A stretch of DNA of 64,000 nt from Motacilla alba alba (lineage: Eukaryota; Chordata; Aves; Passeriformes; Motacillidae): assembly GCF_015832195.1 (NCBI RefSeq), contig NC_052032.1, positions 4,718,618 through 4,782,617 on the forward strand, written 5' to 3'. Of the stretch, positions 45,918 to 58,665 are shown in pieces. The notes beneath the pieces were generated by a model, which was not told the DNA's origin, searched no databases, and was given only the letters and a program-made list of their open reading frames with translations. The translations under genes and the position numbers were made by a program. How positions within the stretch are numbered: position 1 is the stretch's first letter; each line of letters starts with the position of its first letter.

Positions 45918-48900
45918 ACTGGCTTTGCACCCTGTAATTATCATTGTCTCATTGTCTTTGATAAACACTTATCAAAAAAAAGGTGCCATGTCTGTCCATG
46001 AACAATTTAGTAGCTTTGGAACATAAGTTTTCTACCTGAAGTCCATTAGAGGACCAAGGTCTGCACTGGGATGCCAGTATCAGTATCACTCAGTATCTTT
46101 GGGAATGCCACAGGACACCTTTTATGGTGTCAGCAGAGGAGTTTGGGGTGATTCTGGGAAACAAAAGCAACAGCAGGGTGGATTCAGTCAGTCTGGCCTG
46201 GTTCTGCGCTTTGAAATATTCTCCCCCACCAGTAAAACCATGAGATCATCTCTTAATTAAAAAGAGAAAGTCAAATATCTGACTTGAAAGCACCACAAGC
46301 CATAAAACACTCCTGGTTTGTGTTTCAGTTTGACATACAGTTTAAAACACGGAAAAGTTTCCTAGCTGGGGCTGCTGGCCTAACTCTAACCTGTCAGCCA
46401 ATTTTGGGGCTTTTGCAGATTTTTACAGCTTCAGAATATTTAGAACTTTGCAGTGAAGCAACAGTGCAGGTGGCACTGAGCAGTGCAGGGACAAGAGATG
46501 CATCCAAGTCTGAGAAGCTGCAAAGAGCAGGGGAGGCACCTCAGGCACCCAAAAAGCATCACCCACCTCCATCCCAGGGGAGAGCACCCTGCAGTGGGAA
46601 AGCTGCTCCAGCCTGCAAGATCAGAGCTGTGGGCAAGGAGATGGCCAAGGCCCAATTTCCATGTGCCAGCCTCACAGGAGATATATAGTTTGGTGTTGAA
46701 GCAGATCCAGGAGGGTAATAAATAAAACATTAAAAAGACATTACTCAGGTTGAGCCAACTGAAACACCCAGGTTTCAAAACAGCAAATTAAAGTGCTGCA
46801 GTTGCCCTTCCCTTATTACAAAATCTAAGGTTAACATTTTCACCTGGAAATTTCTTAGTATGCAGAAGCTGCATCTTTCAATTAAAAAAAAAAATAGAAA
46901 TCCAAACCCAAGCATTTCTAAAAGGAAATTTCAGTAAGTTGATAACAATTTGATTAACATGGATTGACCAAGGGAGCTACACAACACCTTCTGCTAGAAA
47001 AAATTCAGTCACTGTGGAAGCCAATGTCTTTTTGAAGTGCCATGTGCAGGAGGACTGGGCACTGCACACCAGTCCCTGGATTCTTAAGCAATCTTCAGAA
47101 CAACTGAATGTCATTATTATTGTTGTTTTGGAGAGGAAGGAAGAATTTTTTTTTCCTCCCATGGACAATAAAAGACTCAGGAAGTTGTGAAAGAGGAGGC
47201 CAGAGAGCAGAGAAGATCTGCTTTGACCACCACAGGCCTGAAATTTTCTGAGCAATGGTAGAAAAGTGGTATTGAGATATTGAGAGCCCACTTGTCCACT
47301 TCCCCAGCAGCTGTGTTGGCACCTATTTCTCTGGGTCAAGATGAGGGGGGAAAAAAAAAAAAAGGAAGCAAATAATAGGGTTGAGTTTACCTCTTCAGCT
47401 CCATTCCTGGACAATTGTTTGTTTATCCCAAGTCTCTCTCTGTTGTTATCTACCCTCATCCTCTGCTGGGTTTAAAAAATAAAACCAGACAAGCACCCAA
47501 TATCAAAACTAACACTGTGGACAATTTATCAGCAATTCCAATGCAGCTGTTCATGTTTTGCAAAGCCATCAGTGCTCCTGGTGTGTGTGGCCAGTCATTC
47601 CTGCAGCAGAACTCAGGTGAGTCAGTCCAGAATGTGCTCCAGTGAGGGCTCTGCTCATGGAAACAACACCACTCCACTACAAATCCCTGTTTGCTCTGCT
47701 CATTGTTGGCTGCACGTGATTTACTGTGCTCCCAATCCATCAATGGAGGGGTGGAGTGAAGGAAAGAGGGAGAAGGAAGGGGCAGATGAAGGGCAGAGCT
47801 GTCAATTACAACACGAAGGTGATTTTCACCCTTTATTGCTCAGCACATTTGCCATCGACACAGGTTGTTATTATTATTTGGGTCTTTGTTTGCCTCCAAA
47901 TCCAATCACAAATGATTGGGTGTTGTACTACAGCACAAAGTGTTCATACCTGATAAATCCTGCTTGGCTCCAGCACCTGGCTCAGCTGAAAGCCTTCCAG
48001 CACTCTGGGGGTAATTAGTCAAAGTCCCTTCTCTGACCAATCCTTTATGCAGGACCAGAGGAAATACTGGTGGCACAAGAAGAGGCTGATTTCCACTCCC
48101 ACCAACACAGGCACACTGTGGGCTCTGGGTTCTCCAGCATTTTTTCACAGCATTGCCAGTGTTCATGGAGAGAGGGAAGATGTTTTTCTCTTCACTGTAC
48201 CACAGAGTCATGTGTACTTGATCAACACAGAAATACCCAGAGATGGCTGCAGAGTGACCTCCATTCCCAGTACATCAAGTGTACACCCGCATGATAAACA
48301 GATTTTTGTCTCATCAGTCTGTATCACACAGTGACTGTTGTAGAACAACACCACATTGCCCAGGAGGTGCAGGTTCTCAGTAGAAGATCACCATTAATAC
48401 GATCACCATATGTTTCTGGCTTCCCCAAAGACCTGTGGCTTAAATCCCTTGCATACTACGAAGAATTGGAGTAATGCTTAGAGGTGTGATGCTTATGTGC
48501 ACTGAAAAATCATCAGGATCCCAGGGGCAGATTCATATCTAAGTGCTGTAACACCTGAAAAAGCAAGTGCCTGAAAAAACAGACTCAAGTGATAAAGCTC
48601 TGCCCCTTGTATGGTGCCACCTCCTCCCACACTCTGCTGTGGAGGGCTGAACACCACTTTTGTAGGTTTTGGGTAGGATCAATCTTTTGGGCTCATTCCT
48701 GTGCTTTCTCCAAAGTTGTCTTTTTTCCTGTTTTGCAAGAGTGAGGCACAGTTTCCAAAAAGAAACAAGGTGTGTTTGTGCACCAGCAAACACCACCTGT
48801 GCATGTTTGCTCTCAGATCTTTCCTATCCCAGTGGATAACATGCAGCACAGAAACCCTGTACAGCACGGGAGATCCTCATCCCAGCCCTGCAAAAAGCAG

Positions 48901-51517
48901 AGGTTTGAAGGATTTATAATCACCTCATTAGGGCTGCAGGTAGCTGGGCATATATCTGGTTACAGACAACATGGACAGTCTGCAATCATCCCAACTCGTG
49001 GCACAGAGCTTCCCACAACATGCACACAGAAATCTCAAGTGTTCATCACAATACTCCTGTGTGCAAGGGGAGTGTGGATAAAACCTCTGTGCACCTGCCT
49101 GTTCATGCTCTTCATGGTCTTCAGATGTAAACACAAAATCAACACACACAGATGCTAATGATAAATAAACACGAGAATATGGAACACTTCCCCACATATT
49201 TGCAGCAGTCAGGAGATTATGTGCGTAATAAAGTCCACCACACGTAGGATCCTAATTGCTTTTGTGAAACCAGGTGCCTGCAGACTCCACATTTACATAA
49301 AATATCCAGATCACATGAGCTCTTCCTGTCCAGAATTCTCCTGATCCCCTTTGTGGAATGCTGGGCTGCATGAAGAGCTCTTATAGAGCAGAGCTGATAT
49401 TGCCAACCAAATTGAAGACACGGCTTTGCAAGATGTTTCAAATCTAGCAAATTTGTAGCTGACATGCAACTCTCCAGAGCACTGGTAGGAAAAAAAGATC
49501 AGACTCACTTCCAGACATAGAATTTTGGGATGGGTAGCCAGAGAGTTATTTCAAGAATAATCAGCTGCACATGATCAGTTTAAGGTATTTTAAATCTCTG
49601 AGTCACAAGGAAGGTGAATACTTCCACGTGCCACAGGTGAGGAGCTTGGATTGGTATTCAGGCTGCAAAAGGGGTTTTTCAGTCTGAACAGACAGGCACT
49701 GGGGGGAAAAGCTTCTTCAGTTATCACTTTTATTAAGTTTAAAGGAAGGGTGGGCAAAGGAAAAAAGGAAACCTCTGTGATCACAAAATCAGCTTGTAAG
49801 ATAGAAAGGGAAAGACCATCACGTTAGGTGATTTCTGGTACCAAAATGGGGGAAAACTGAGCTTCCATTTGTTGGTCCCTTCTGCCTGATGCTGAGGAAG
49901 ACCAGGGAGTGTGGACACCCCAAGTCACACTCTGCAATGCTGCCTCTGGCTCAGTGCCCTGCACAGGCAGCAGGAACCTTCCCCCAGCTCTTACTCACCC
50001 CCAATCCCATTTTATCAACACCATTACCTTGCAGCAGGGAACCCCTCATTTCCTCCTCAAACCCCTGGTATCATGTTTTTGGCACTCTCACAAATGCTTT
50101 TTGGAATGAAAGCACTAGTCCACAATCTCCTTGGAGTAGGGGCTTATTCAAACAAACAGCATGGAGAAAACCTACCCCTCTCTTATTTCCTTTTGTAGCT
50201 GCACATTGCTTTGTCCTTGCCCACTGTGGGCACACCCATGGATTGAGTTTTAATTTTCACTTTATTTTCTTTAGGTTTTCGTTTGTTTGACTCATGTCAG
50301 ATTGACCAAGGAGCGATTGAGTTCCCAGCATGGCATGTAAGACTCAGCAGTGTTTTATCCTTTCACTTTAGGATCAAATGCAATTGCTGGGGGACTGAAA
50401 AAGTGGGGAAGGATTTAATGGATACTAACAGCACTTACAGCTAGCAGTGGGTCCTGGTGGCAAAATAATCCAGATGCCAAAAATACAGAAACCCAAAGGG
50501 TGCTCAGAGATGCCAGTGGGGTTTGCTGTACCTGTCTTAACCTGTGCCAGAGGAAAAGACATCAGAGTTTCAAGGCTTTCATGGATTCCCACAGGGATGA
50601 GGAAGTAATTTCTTTCAAAGCATTGCACAATTAGTCCAGTGAAAAATGGCTTGGAGGGGAGGTCATTTTCCACTGACTCATCACAGACTGGGCACTGTGA
50701 AAGGCAGGAAGCAATGAAAATGCTCTGGGTGATCACAGGAGATAAGGCAAATCCTCTGCTCCCACTTAATGCAGGAGCAGAAGTTCTCCTGGCAGCTCCC
50801 CCAAGGAAAGGGGAGCTCAGCACAAATTCCACGTGTACTCACATTCTATAATTGATGAGCTCAGTGAGTTCCTAGCAAAGAGCTCCTTCCAGCCATTTCC
50901 TTTATTTACACATAATTGTTTGTTTAAAACCATAAATGCAAGCCCAGAGGGAGCCTGAGAGTTTGACCTGCTGTGCCCTCTGTAAGAGATCCAGGGTCAC
51001 AGCAGGCATTCCCTGCCCTGCAGAGCTGGCACCTCCCAAAAGCTGCTGCTGAGCTCCCCCTTCCTGGGCAGCTCCCTCCCGGAATATCTCCTGCTCTGTG
51101 AGGACACGTGGAGCATTTAGTATGAAATCAATCCTCAGGACACACGGTCTGGATGCACAAAACCACATTTCTGGGCTCACTGCCTTGGGGATGAGAGTGA
51201 TTCAGGAGACAGCAGCTTCCCTCAGGAAAAGGCAAGAATGTCTGACGGGTCCAGGAGGGCGAGATGTGCTGTTTGCTTTGGCCCTAATCCCTCAGAGCCT
51301 GAGAGGTGTGTTAGCTTTCCTCACAGCAAACAGTGCCACCACAGCTTATCTTGCTCCTTATCCCTGCTCTGCAAAGCAGCTTGACCCTCTTTGCATTGGT
51401 GCTGAACCTTGCAGTGATGACTTAGGATTTTAGCTTTTTTTTTTCATCTATTTGTAATCCTGCAATTCTTTAGTGTATAATGCTACACTCCATATCCAGT
51501 GTGAGCTGCTGCTTTCC
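45918..51517. other. Unique sequence
   Basis: About 5.6 kb with no recognised gene, RNA or repeat family. A runs at about 46884-46894 and 47347-47361. Frames at 46977-47459, 47572-48018, 49889-50290 and 50425-50832 overlap others on both strands and have no family resemblance. Confidence 0.45.
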
Positions 51518-51861
51518 CATTTTGGGCAGACACAACAATTCCTCTCCAGGCCTGGCAATCAAGGACACCTCACTGCCTCAGGGCCCAGAGATGGAAACAA
51601 AAGTGAGTTTTGGGGGGAGCAAACTTGGGGTGAATGACTTCATTACCTGAAGCTGTAATTGGCAGATTAACCCCCAATGTGCAAATGGACCAAACTTATA
51701 AAAGTGTGAAAACCTGTGACCCATCATCCATTTTTGGGTGTAGCCCCTGGAGGGGCTTCATGTGCCTGAAATGTACCTGAAGGGCCTTCCATAAATAGAA
51801 CAGCTTTTTATTCCCTTAATTCTGCCTGGCCTCTGGTTTTGGGTAGCCAAAAAAGGCATCA
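51518..51861 (+). mobile_element. LTR, family B copy 1
   Basis: A 344-bp plus-strand LTR aligned over its whole length with 53193-53528 at roughly 80%. Shared blocks: GACACCTCACTGCCTCAGG, GAAGCTGTAATTGG, GCAAATGGAC, and a 3' GGCATCAG. TATA-like TTATAAAAG lies at about 51697-51705, and a degraded polyadenylation signal CATAAA near 51791. The first bases are CA where the sister copy has TG, so it is the older or more damaged copy. The family resembles, from memory, an ERVL-type passerine LTR. The 3' end is uncertain by about 10 bp, and I found no clear target duplication. Confidence 0.75.
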
Positions 51862-52179
51862 GCAGTGGATTCCTGGCATGTCTGGGGCCGGGATCCAGCC
51901 TGGCTGCACACCTGGCTGCAGGATGCTTGCAGCACCTGAGGCAAAGCCCCGTGTGCTGTGTGCAGTGGTGAGAGCGGTGCTGTGCCCGTGGATAGCTGGC
52001 TATCAGCGAGGTGTATGGCTATGTAATTATACTGCAATTAAATTTAATAGCTCTGCTTACAGCTCAACTGCAGGACAGTTTGTCTAAGAATTTTTGTACT
52101 GGGATTATTAACCTTTTGATGGCTCTACATATCTATTTATATTAATACGCTGTCCCTAAAATGATATTTACATTCCATC
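51862..52179. other. Unique sequence between two LTRs
   Basis: No primer-binding site, polypurine tract or retroviral coding seen. Not recognised. Confidence 0.45.
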
Positions 52180-52450
52180 CAGAATCACAAAATCACAGAG
52201 TCATTTAGGCTGGAAAAGACTTCTGAGATCATCGAGCCCAACCTTTAACTCATCACAACACTGCCAACCAGACCATGGCACTAAGTGCCATATGCAGTTG
52301 GTTTTTGAATACTTCCAAGGATGGTGACTCCAACAGCTCCCTGAGCACCCCCTTCCAATGTTTAACCACCTTTTCAGTGAAGAGATTCTCCCTGATGTCC
52401 AACCTGAACCTCCCCTGGTGCAGCTTGAGGCCATTTCCTGGGAAAAGAGG
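52180..52450 (-). mobile_element. CR1 LINE, end of ORF2 and 3' end
   Basis: A minus-strand CR1 with the complete 3' end (CAGAATCACAAAATCACAGA at the plus-strand left edge, then TTAGGCTGGAAAAGACTTCT and GATCATCGAGCCCAACC). Its minus-strand frame reads GNGLKLHQGRFRLDIRENLF followed by FTEKVVKHWKGVLRELLES, the C-terminal end of the CR1 reverse transcriptase protein. It is nearly open over about 170 bp, but it is a truncated fragment with no upstream ORF2. Confidence 0.95.
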
Positions 52451-53192
52451 AGAATTGAGAATTCCATCTCAAGGTCCAGGTTTGAGGCAAACCTGTGTGC
52501 TGGTAACAGCTGCAGGAGCACGAACAGTAACCCAGGACTCCAGTAAACAAAAACTTCTCCTCTCCAGACCATTCATTAAGTCTCCAGGTAGGTTCTCCAG
52601 GGACACAAAGGAAAATACCTGAACTCCAAGGCTCAAACTTCCACAGCAGCTTACATTACTGTGAATTTCCACTCTTTTCCTTGTTCATTTTACAGGACTC
52701 TATTGATTTCTTTATGTTAACCTTTTGAACTGTGGAAGGTCTATGTTTAGGCATCATCATTTCTCTCTATTTATAGAGTGGAATTATTTCTGGTTTGCAG
52801 ATTGGAATCTGTTTAAGCTTTCAGTGTGATTTATAAAGGCCTATCTCTCCTACCACACCAGGTTTTGTTTTTCTGTTTTAACTTGTTTCCAGCCTCATAA
52901 TGATTTTTAATCAGACAACAATTAATGATGCAAATAAGAAAAATGGACACTGAGGAATTGCTGCATCTACTGTATTACAGTTATTTGGCTTTGGATGACT
53001 CTGTTCTTTTTTCCTAATATCTTTTAAAGGCCTGTTACCACAGATGTCTTTAATAGTCAATGCGGAGAAGCACAGCCAATGGACATGGTATGGTGCTGAT
53101 GCCTTATGATTTTCGCTTTTATATTTTTCAAATCCTGCACTGCATTAGTGCACAGCTCTCAATTCCATGTGAAGTGTTAGTTACTGTCTTCA
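52451..53192. other. Unique, AT-rich sequence
   Basis: No repeat family or exon recognised; low-complexity T-rich parts from 52660 to 53010. Confidence 0.45.
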
Positions 53193-53528
53193 TGTTTTGG
53201 TCAGACAAAACAATTCCTCTGGGCCTGAGATCAAGGACACCCCACTGCCTCAGGCCCTGAAAGTATAAACAAAAGTCAGTTGGGAGGAGCAAACTGGGGG
53301 TAAATTACTTCATTAACTGAAGCTGTAATTGGAGAAATAACCCCTGATATGCAAATGGACTGAACTTATATTTGTATGAAAAACTTGTGACCATCGTCCA
53401 GCTGGGGTGCAGCCTCTGGAAGGCTTTGACTGCCCAAGGTGTCCCTACTGAAGGCCTTTAATAAATACCCACTTTTATTCTCTTAATCCTGTCTAGCCTC
53501 TCATCTAGGGAGCCACTCCAAGGCATCA
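53193..53528 (+). mobile_element. LTR, family B copy 2
   Basis: A 336-bp LTR starting TGTTTTGGTCAGACAAAAC, with AATAAA at 53460-53465 and ending near GGCATCA. Sister of 51518-51861, same orientation, 1.3 kb downstream of its end. The intact TG start and polyadenylation signal make this the better-preserved copy. The flanks (CTTCA before, GTGCA after) do not form a duplication, so the exact 3' end may lie slightly further right. Confidence 0.8.
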
Positions 53529-56500
53529 GTGCAGTGGGCAGAGCTCTGTGCTAGAAGATCTGATGAAGATCTTTATGGAAGTGGTGTTTGCTGGTAAAGA
53601 TATTAACCTTGTCCCTGTCACTGCATTACACTGGACAAGGGGACAAGGGTCAGGCCACACGAAGCCTTCAAGCTACTGATACCCTTTGTTACCAAATTTA
53701 CAAAAACAAACTTTGGCACATTTGTGTGAAAAAAGAGGAGTTAGAAATCATCTTTTCACCTGAACCCAGCTATTAATTTTCCCTTTCATGCATCATTAGT
53801 GTGACAGCTTTTAGAGAATATCAGGATCTGTTTGATGACTCCAGCTGCCCCCTTGCAGAGGGCATTGCATCTTCCAAGCCATTCTTTAGCAAATGACTGT
53901 CCCAGCACATGGCAGGCTCTTTAGTCCTTTCATCAATGCAAACTGGGATGTGGAGCACCTGAAACACTGTGCAGGTGTTACAACCAGGGTGGTGATTTAT
54001 GCTGTAAGTGCTTTAACAGTTCCCCAGTGGCCAGGGGGGAACTGGAAGGTATTTTCAGTCTCTGTGTTTGAGGCAAACCAAAGAAATATCATGCTCTTTG
54101 TCTTTGAGTACTCTTTTCTAATTGGAGTTTTTGGAGGCTTTTCTCCCCACCACCATCTATAAAATGCAGTTTTTCCTTGAAACATGTAACGATGCGTCAA
54201 TAAATCACTCAGCAAAATAAATATGCAGATCTTTTAGTTATGAATGTTGCCAGAAATAAACCTTTTGTAATTGATAATTAATGTCCCCAGGATCAATATC
54301 TGGCAGAAGAACCTATGGAGGGAGCCTGAATCATCTATGACTACTCAAGAATGACTGATGCTTTGAAAACAAGTCTGAATACCTGCCAAGGGTATAAATT
54401 ACAGCTTTAGACAGGAAGCCAAAGGGAATGGGATCCCTTGAAATGGGATCCAGCTGGTGTTCCATGCGCACTGACACATCCCTTGGTCCTGTGGAGACAG
54501 ACACAGAGGGAAGAGTGTTCCTCCAGCTTGGGACTGCACCACACGCAGTTCAGAGAGGGGTCCTCAGCAGCCCTGGGAGGTGCTCTAAATGAAATAATGA
54601 AGGTACAAAACCCACTGGGAGAGGACTGGGAGTGGGAGTTTGGGATCTATTCCTGCATCTGTGTGATTGACTCCAATCACCCAAGCAGTGCCTGCAGAGA
54701 GAGCAGGCTCCTTGTTGCACTGTGAATCCAGGGGCAGGGGGGCATGGTGCACAGAGCAGGCAAAACAATCCAACCCTCCATTCAAGCTTTAAAACTTGGT
54801 GACAAAGCCAGACCTCACTGCTGTCATTATCCTGGCCAGTATTCTTGATGGATTTCCATCCTCTGAGTGGGGACATAGATGTTAGGTGCACTATATGTCC
54901 ATTATATGTCACCTCCACACTGATCCACATGCATTAAAAGGAGAAATGCAAATAAACAAATTCAGACAGCTCAACTTATGTGCTGAGAGACACAGTTATC
55001 ATAAAAAGACCAATAAGAAAGTGTAGAAGGATGTTTGACTGCTGGAATGGCTCTTGTTCCCTTTTCATTATTCTTAATAAAAGGAGATGGTTCCGAAAAA
55101 TTGTGTTTCCTTGGTTATTTTTCCCAGGAGATGGTTTATAAAACACAGAATATATAACACACTGTGTTACAAGAAAATACCTTATTAAGTGAAGATAGTT
55201 AGAAAGAAAGAGTAACACAAATGAATGGTAATATTTTTCCCTTTTACACTTATTAAAAAGTGCAATAGTTCTTTATATGGATTTAATATCAGTTGCCTTA
55301 TGAGTGGTGAGAAAAATAATCTCACAGCCATGGTGTATTCAAGAATGTTTTAAATACTTGTACTGGATCATTAGCAACCAAAAAGATACTGTAAGACTTT
55401 TGAGTAGGCAGCAGTAGGATATCAGTTGTGACATCTGGTGGATGAAGTAATTTCTTCTTCTAGTGGTCTGAAGATGTGAGTCTCTAGAAAATCATTTAAG
55501 GCCACATTTAATGTTGGTATCTGTGTATGAGCCATTGATTTCTGGGATTTGAGGACCAAGTTCAGCAAGGTGCTTCTACAAGAACTTGTATCTTACTGGT
55601 TGCAAAGCACAGCCCCCCTGAACAAGCCATCCCAACTCTGACCTGGGCCCCAAGATCAGGAGTGCTGCCCTCCCCTGCTGCTGCCTGGAGTGGAGGGTGG
55701 GATTCAAGAGAAACTTGACCCAAAAGAACAACCTTTGCCTTGGGACCTTGGTCTGGGATCCAGCAGCAACCTAACTGAAAAGGTTACATTCATTATTTCA
55801 TTTGGGATGGTTTCCCACAGTGGGAACTGGCTCCTAAATTTGTCCAGACCCACAGATTTCCCAGTGCAGCCAGCCCATAGCTTCACTCATGATTTGTAAT
55901 GTAGGTGATGCCACCCCTGAGACATGGCCTGAAGCACTGAGCAGAGCCAAGGCCACTTGTGCTAGCCCTGCTGTACTGCTGGTCAGCATGAGGGCCTCCA
56001 CAGCTCTCAAAAAAAACTCCATTTTCAAGCCTCTAAGCTGGAAATTCAAGTGCTCAAGACTTGTGCTGTAGCCAACAAAGATGAGCTGACACAGGCAAAG
56101 CAGGTGAGCTCCTCCTCAGGGTTCTGGCTCTTTTACTAAGCAAGAAAAACATGGAATTAGCCCCTTAATCCAGGCTCATCAAGTGCCCCACATTAGCCAA
56201 GACTTGGGCAATAAAGCTTTGGGCAATAAAGAAAATCCAAACCACATTACTGTCTGGGCCTGTGCAGTGTTTCTCCAGGAGGCGATTCCAGCCCAGGGTC
56301 AGTGCCCAGGGGTGCAGCTGCTGCCTGAAGGCAGCTGGCTCCATGAAAGGACAGCATCAGCTGACACGAGGCTCAGCAGCAGCAGTGACACGGCTGCTGG
56401 TGCTGTTGTGACCCAAAGAAAAGGTTTCTGTGTCAGAAAGGAGCGTTCTGGGGTGAGAAGCCCACCAGAGCAGGACCCTTCCTGCCTACACAGCCTCCTG

Positions 56501-58246
56501 CTCCCAGGACAAGCTCTGCCAGCCAGGGAATAAACCTGAACAGCAGTGATAAAGTTGCATTGTCTCCACTGGTGCTCGATGACTCTTTATTCTTCAATAG
56601 AAGCCATCCTATTCAATTTTTTTCCCCCCCAAAGATTTGAGTCACCTTTGAAAGGAAACTTGCCCTTCTTGCTGCTATCGAAGCATCATCAAAAAACCAG
56701 CAACAAAACCTGTGGAGGAAAAGAATTTTACTTCTTTCTAAAGAAAAACAAAAACAAAACAAAAAAACCAAGCAGCTAAAAACAACCAGAACTTTTATTT
56801 CTTGTCGAGTAACCATATTCCATGAGGCATGGCAAGCAGACCTTAAATTCTCACTCAACTCAAAGACAAACCATTATTCTGTAATTTTGTATGTAAATAA
56901 GATGTATTAGGAAATCGCTCAAGCAATTAATTAAACAGCTGTTACAGAATAAGTGATAAAGGAAACAGGGGCATGAATATGTGGAATTTTCCTTGCACTG
57001 GCATCAGGATGCTTTTATTTATTTATTGCTGGTGTAAAAGAGCAGTACAGGTCCTGCATACCTTGGTATCAGCCCTGAGGTCCTCAGGGGGATGTAGCCC
57101 CAGGGTGTTGGATCCTGACTTCAGTGGTACAGTGTGGGAAATGGGGAATGGAGATGGTTCAAAAGGGGATGGTCTGTGGTTGTTGCTGACCACCAGCCTG
57201 CAGTGCTCTCACTGAAGGAGGGACTTTATTCATTTCCAGAAACAATCTTTTATCTTTGAGAGGAGCAGTGGCCTGGGAATGATGAGCTGAGCCCAATCCA
57301 AAATGGAACATCAGCCTTGCTGTCTTCACTTGCAGAGATGGTTAAATTTTTTAAGCCCATTCTATTGTGTTCCAAAGGAAAAAGACTCGGGAGAGTGAAG
57401 CTCACCAGCCCCAACACCAAAGGATGTCCAGCCTTGGCCACAGCTGAGATCCAGCTGAAAAAATGGAAGGCAGACAGCAAGGGACAGTCTTGGACTGAGG
57501 AGCAAGTGAGACAGGTGAAAGGTTTAAGGAAAAACTGCACCATGGAGATGAGAGGTGACCAAATCCACACACAAGGCCATAAACTGATTAAAGGCCTCAA
57601 GTCTTCCAGGTCCCCGCAGGTGGAATGTCATTTCACTCACGTCCTGGGAAGTACTGGGATCAGTGGGGCAGGACCAGTCTCCCACAGGCCTTCCCTAGAG
57701 CTGGTGCATTTCTGGAACACATTTCTGAGCTCTAACAAGAAGTTGCAGTGCTTGGCCACAAAAGGGGAAACACAGAGGAATGAAGCTCGATGCACATTTT
57801 CACTCTGTTTGTTCTGCTCATCTCCCCATCCCTCATTCCTTGCATAGCATTTGGTCTGACTCCTCATCTTGGAAACACCTGCGAGGTGTGAGGTACAGGT
57901 GTGCTGAGTACAGGTGTGTGCTCCAAAGCAGCTGAGGGTGCTGGTCGTGGTCTCCAGCTCCTGTATCATACTCCTGCTGCTCCTCACTGATGGGAGAGGT
58001 TTCAGACTCGCCTCACGTGTACATGTTCACTCCTTTAGGTACAAAATCACCATCTTGTTTTCAGGTGTTCTTGATTCCAGCAGCTTGGCAATGTCTGCCC
58101 AAGTACTCCACGTGCAGGGAGAGCAGCCTGAGCCAGTCCTGACTGCAGGGCTGTGGTGGCTGTGATCCAGCCCCAGACAAGGTCCAAACTGCCCAGAACC
58201 CACCCAGCCTGGGAGGGTGGGACACACCAATGCCTTGATGGCATTG
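53529..58246. other. Unique sequence
   Basis: About 4.7 kb, no gene or repeat family recognised. The plus-strand frame at 57317-57847 (176 codons) is fairly long and Lys/Ser-rich but has no family resemblance and overlaps frames on the other strand. GGGCAATAAAG-type words repeat near 56205-56232, and an A-rich stretch lies at 56740-56770. Confidence 0.45.
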
Positions 58247-58665
58247 TGTGGCATTCACATTCTCTGAAAAGATTCCTTCACCCAGGGTTTTTCTCCTGGG
58301 AAGCTGAGAAGCCTCAGAGAAAAGGAAAACAATTCTTACCTCATTTGCTTCTCCTGTGCTGTGCTCATGTGGAATGTGCTTGGGGATTGTTTACCCACAG
58401 GTGATTGTTTCATTGCATTCTGCTGGGAGTTGTTTTCACTCTTGGGCCAATCAGGGCCAAGCTGTGTCAGAGTCTGGAGAGAGTCACGAGTTTTCATTAT
58501 TAGCTTTTTAGCATTCTGTAAGTATCCTTTCTGTATTCTTTAGTATAATATAGTATAGTATTCTTTAATATAATATAGTAAATAAAGCAATAAATTAGCC
58601 TTCTGAGAGCATGGAGTCAGATTCATCATTCCTGCCTCCATCAGGGCATTCCTGCAAATACAATA
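58247..58665 (+). mobile_element. Solo LTR, family A copy 3
   Basis: A 419-bp LTR starting TGTGGCATTCACATTCTCTG, with a perfect six-base target duplication GCATTG (58241-58246 and 58666-58671). AATAAA at 58581-58586 gives plus orientation. Length and order of blocks match copy 1 at 1336-1755. The 3' end reads AATACAATA in place of the canonical CA, which the perfect duplication nevertheless fixes. The cleanest of the three copies and probably the youngest. Confidence 0.92.

Noticed and set aside
57317..57847. 176-codon plus-strand open frame
   Set aside because: Lys/Ser-rich with no recognisable domain, and opposite-strand frames overlap it. No conservation can be judged here. Kept as chance.
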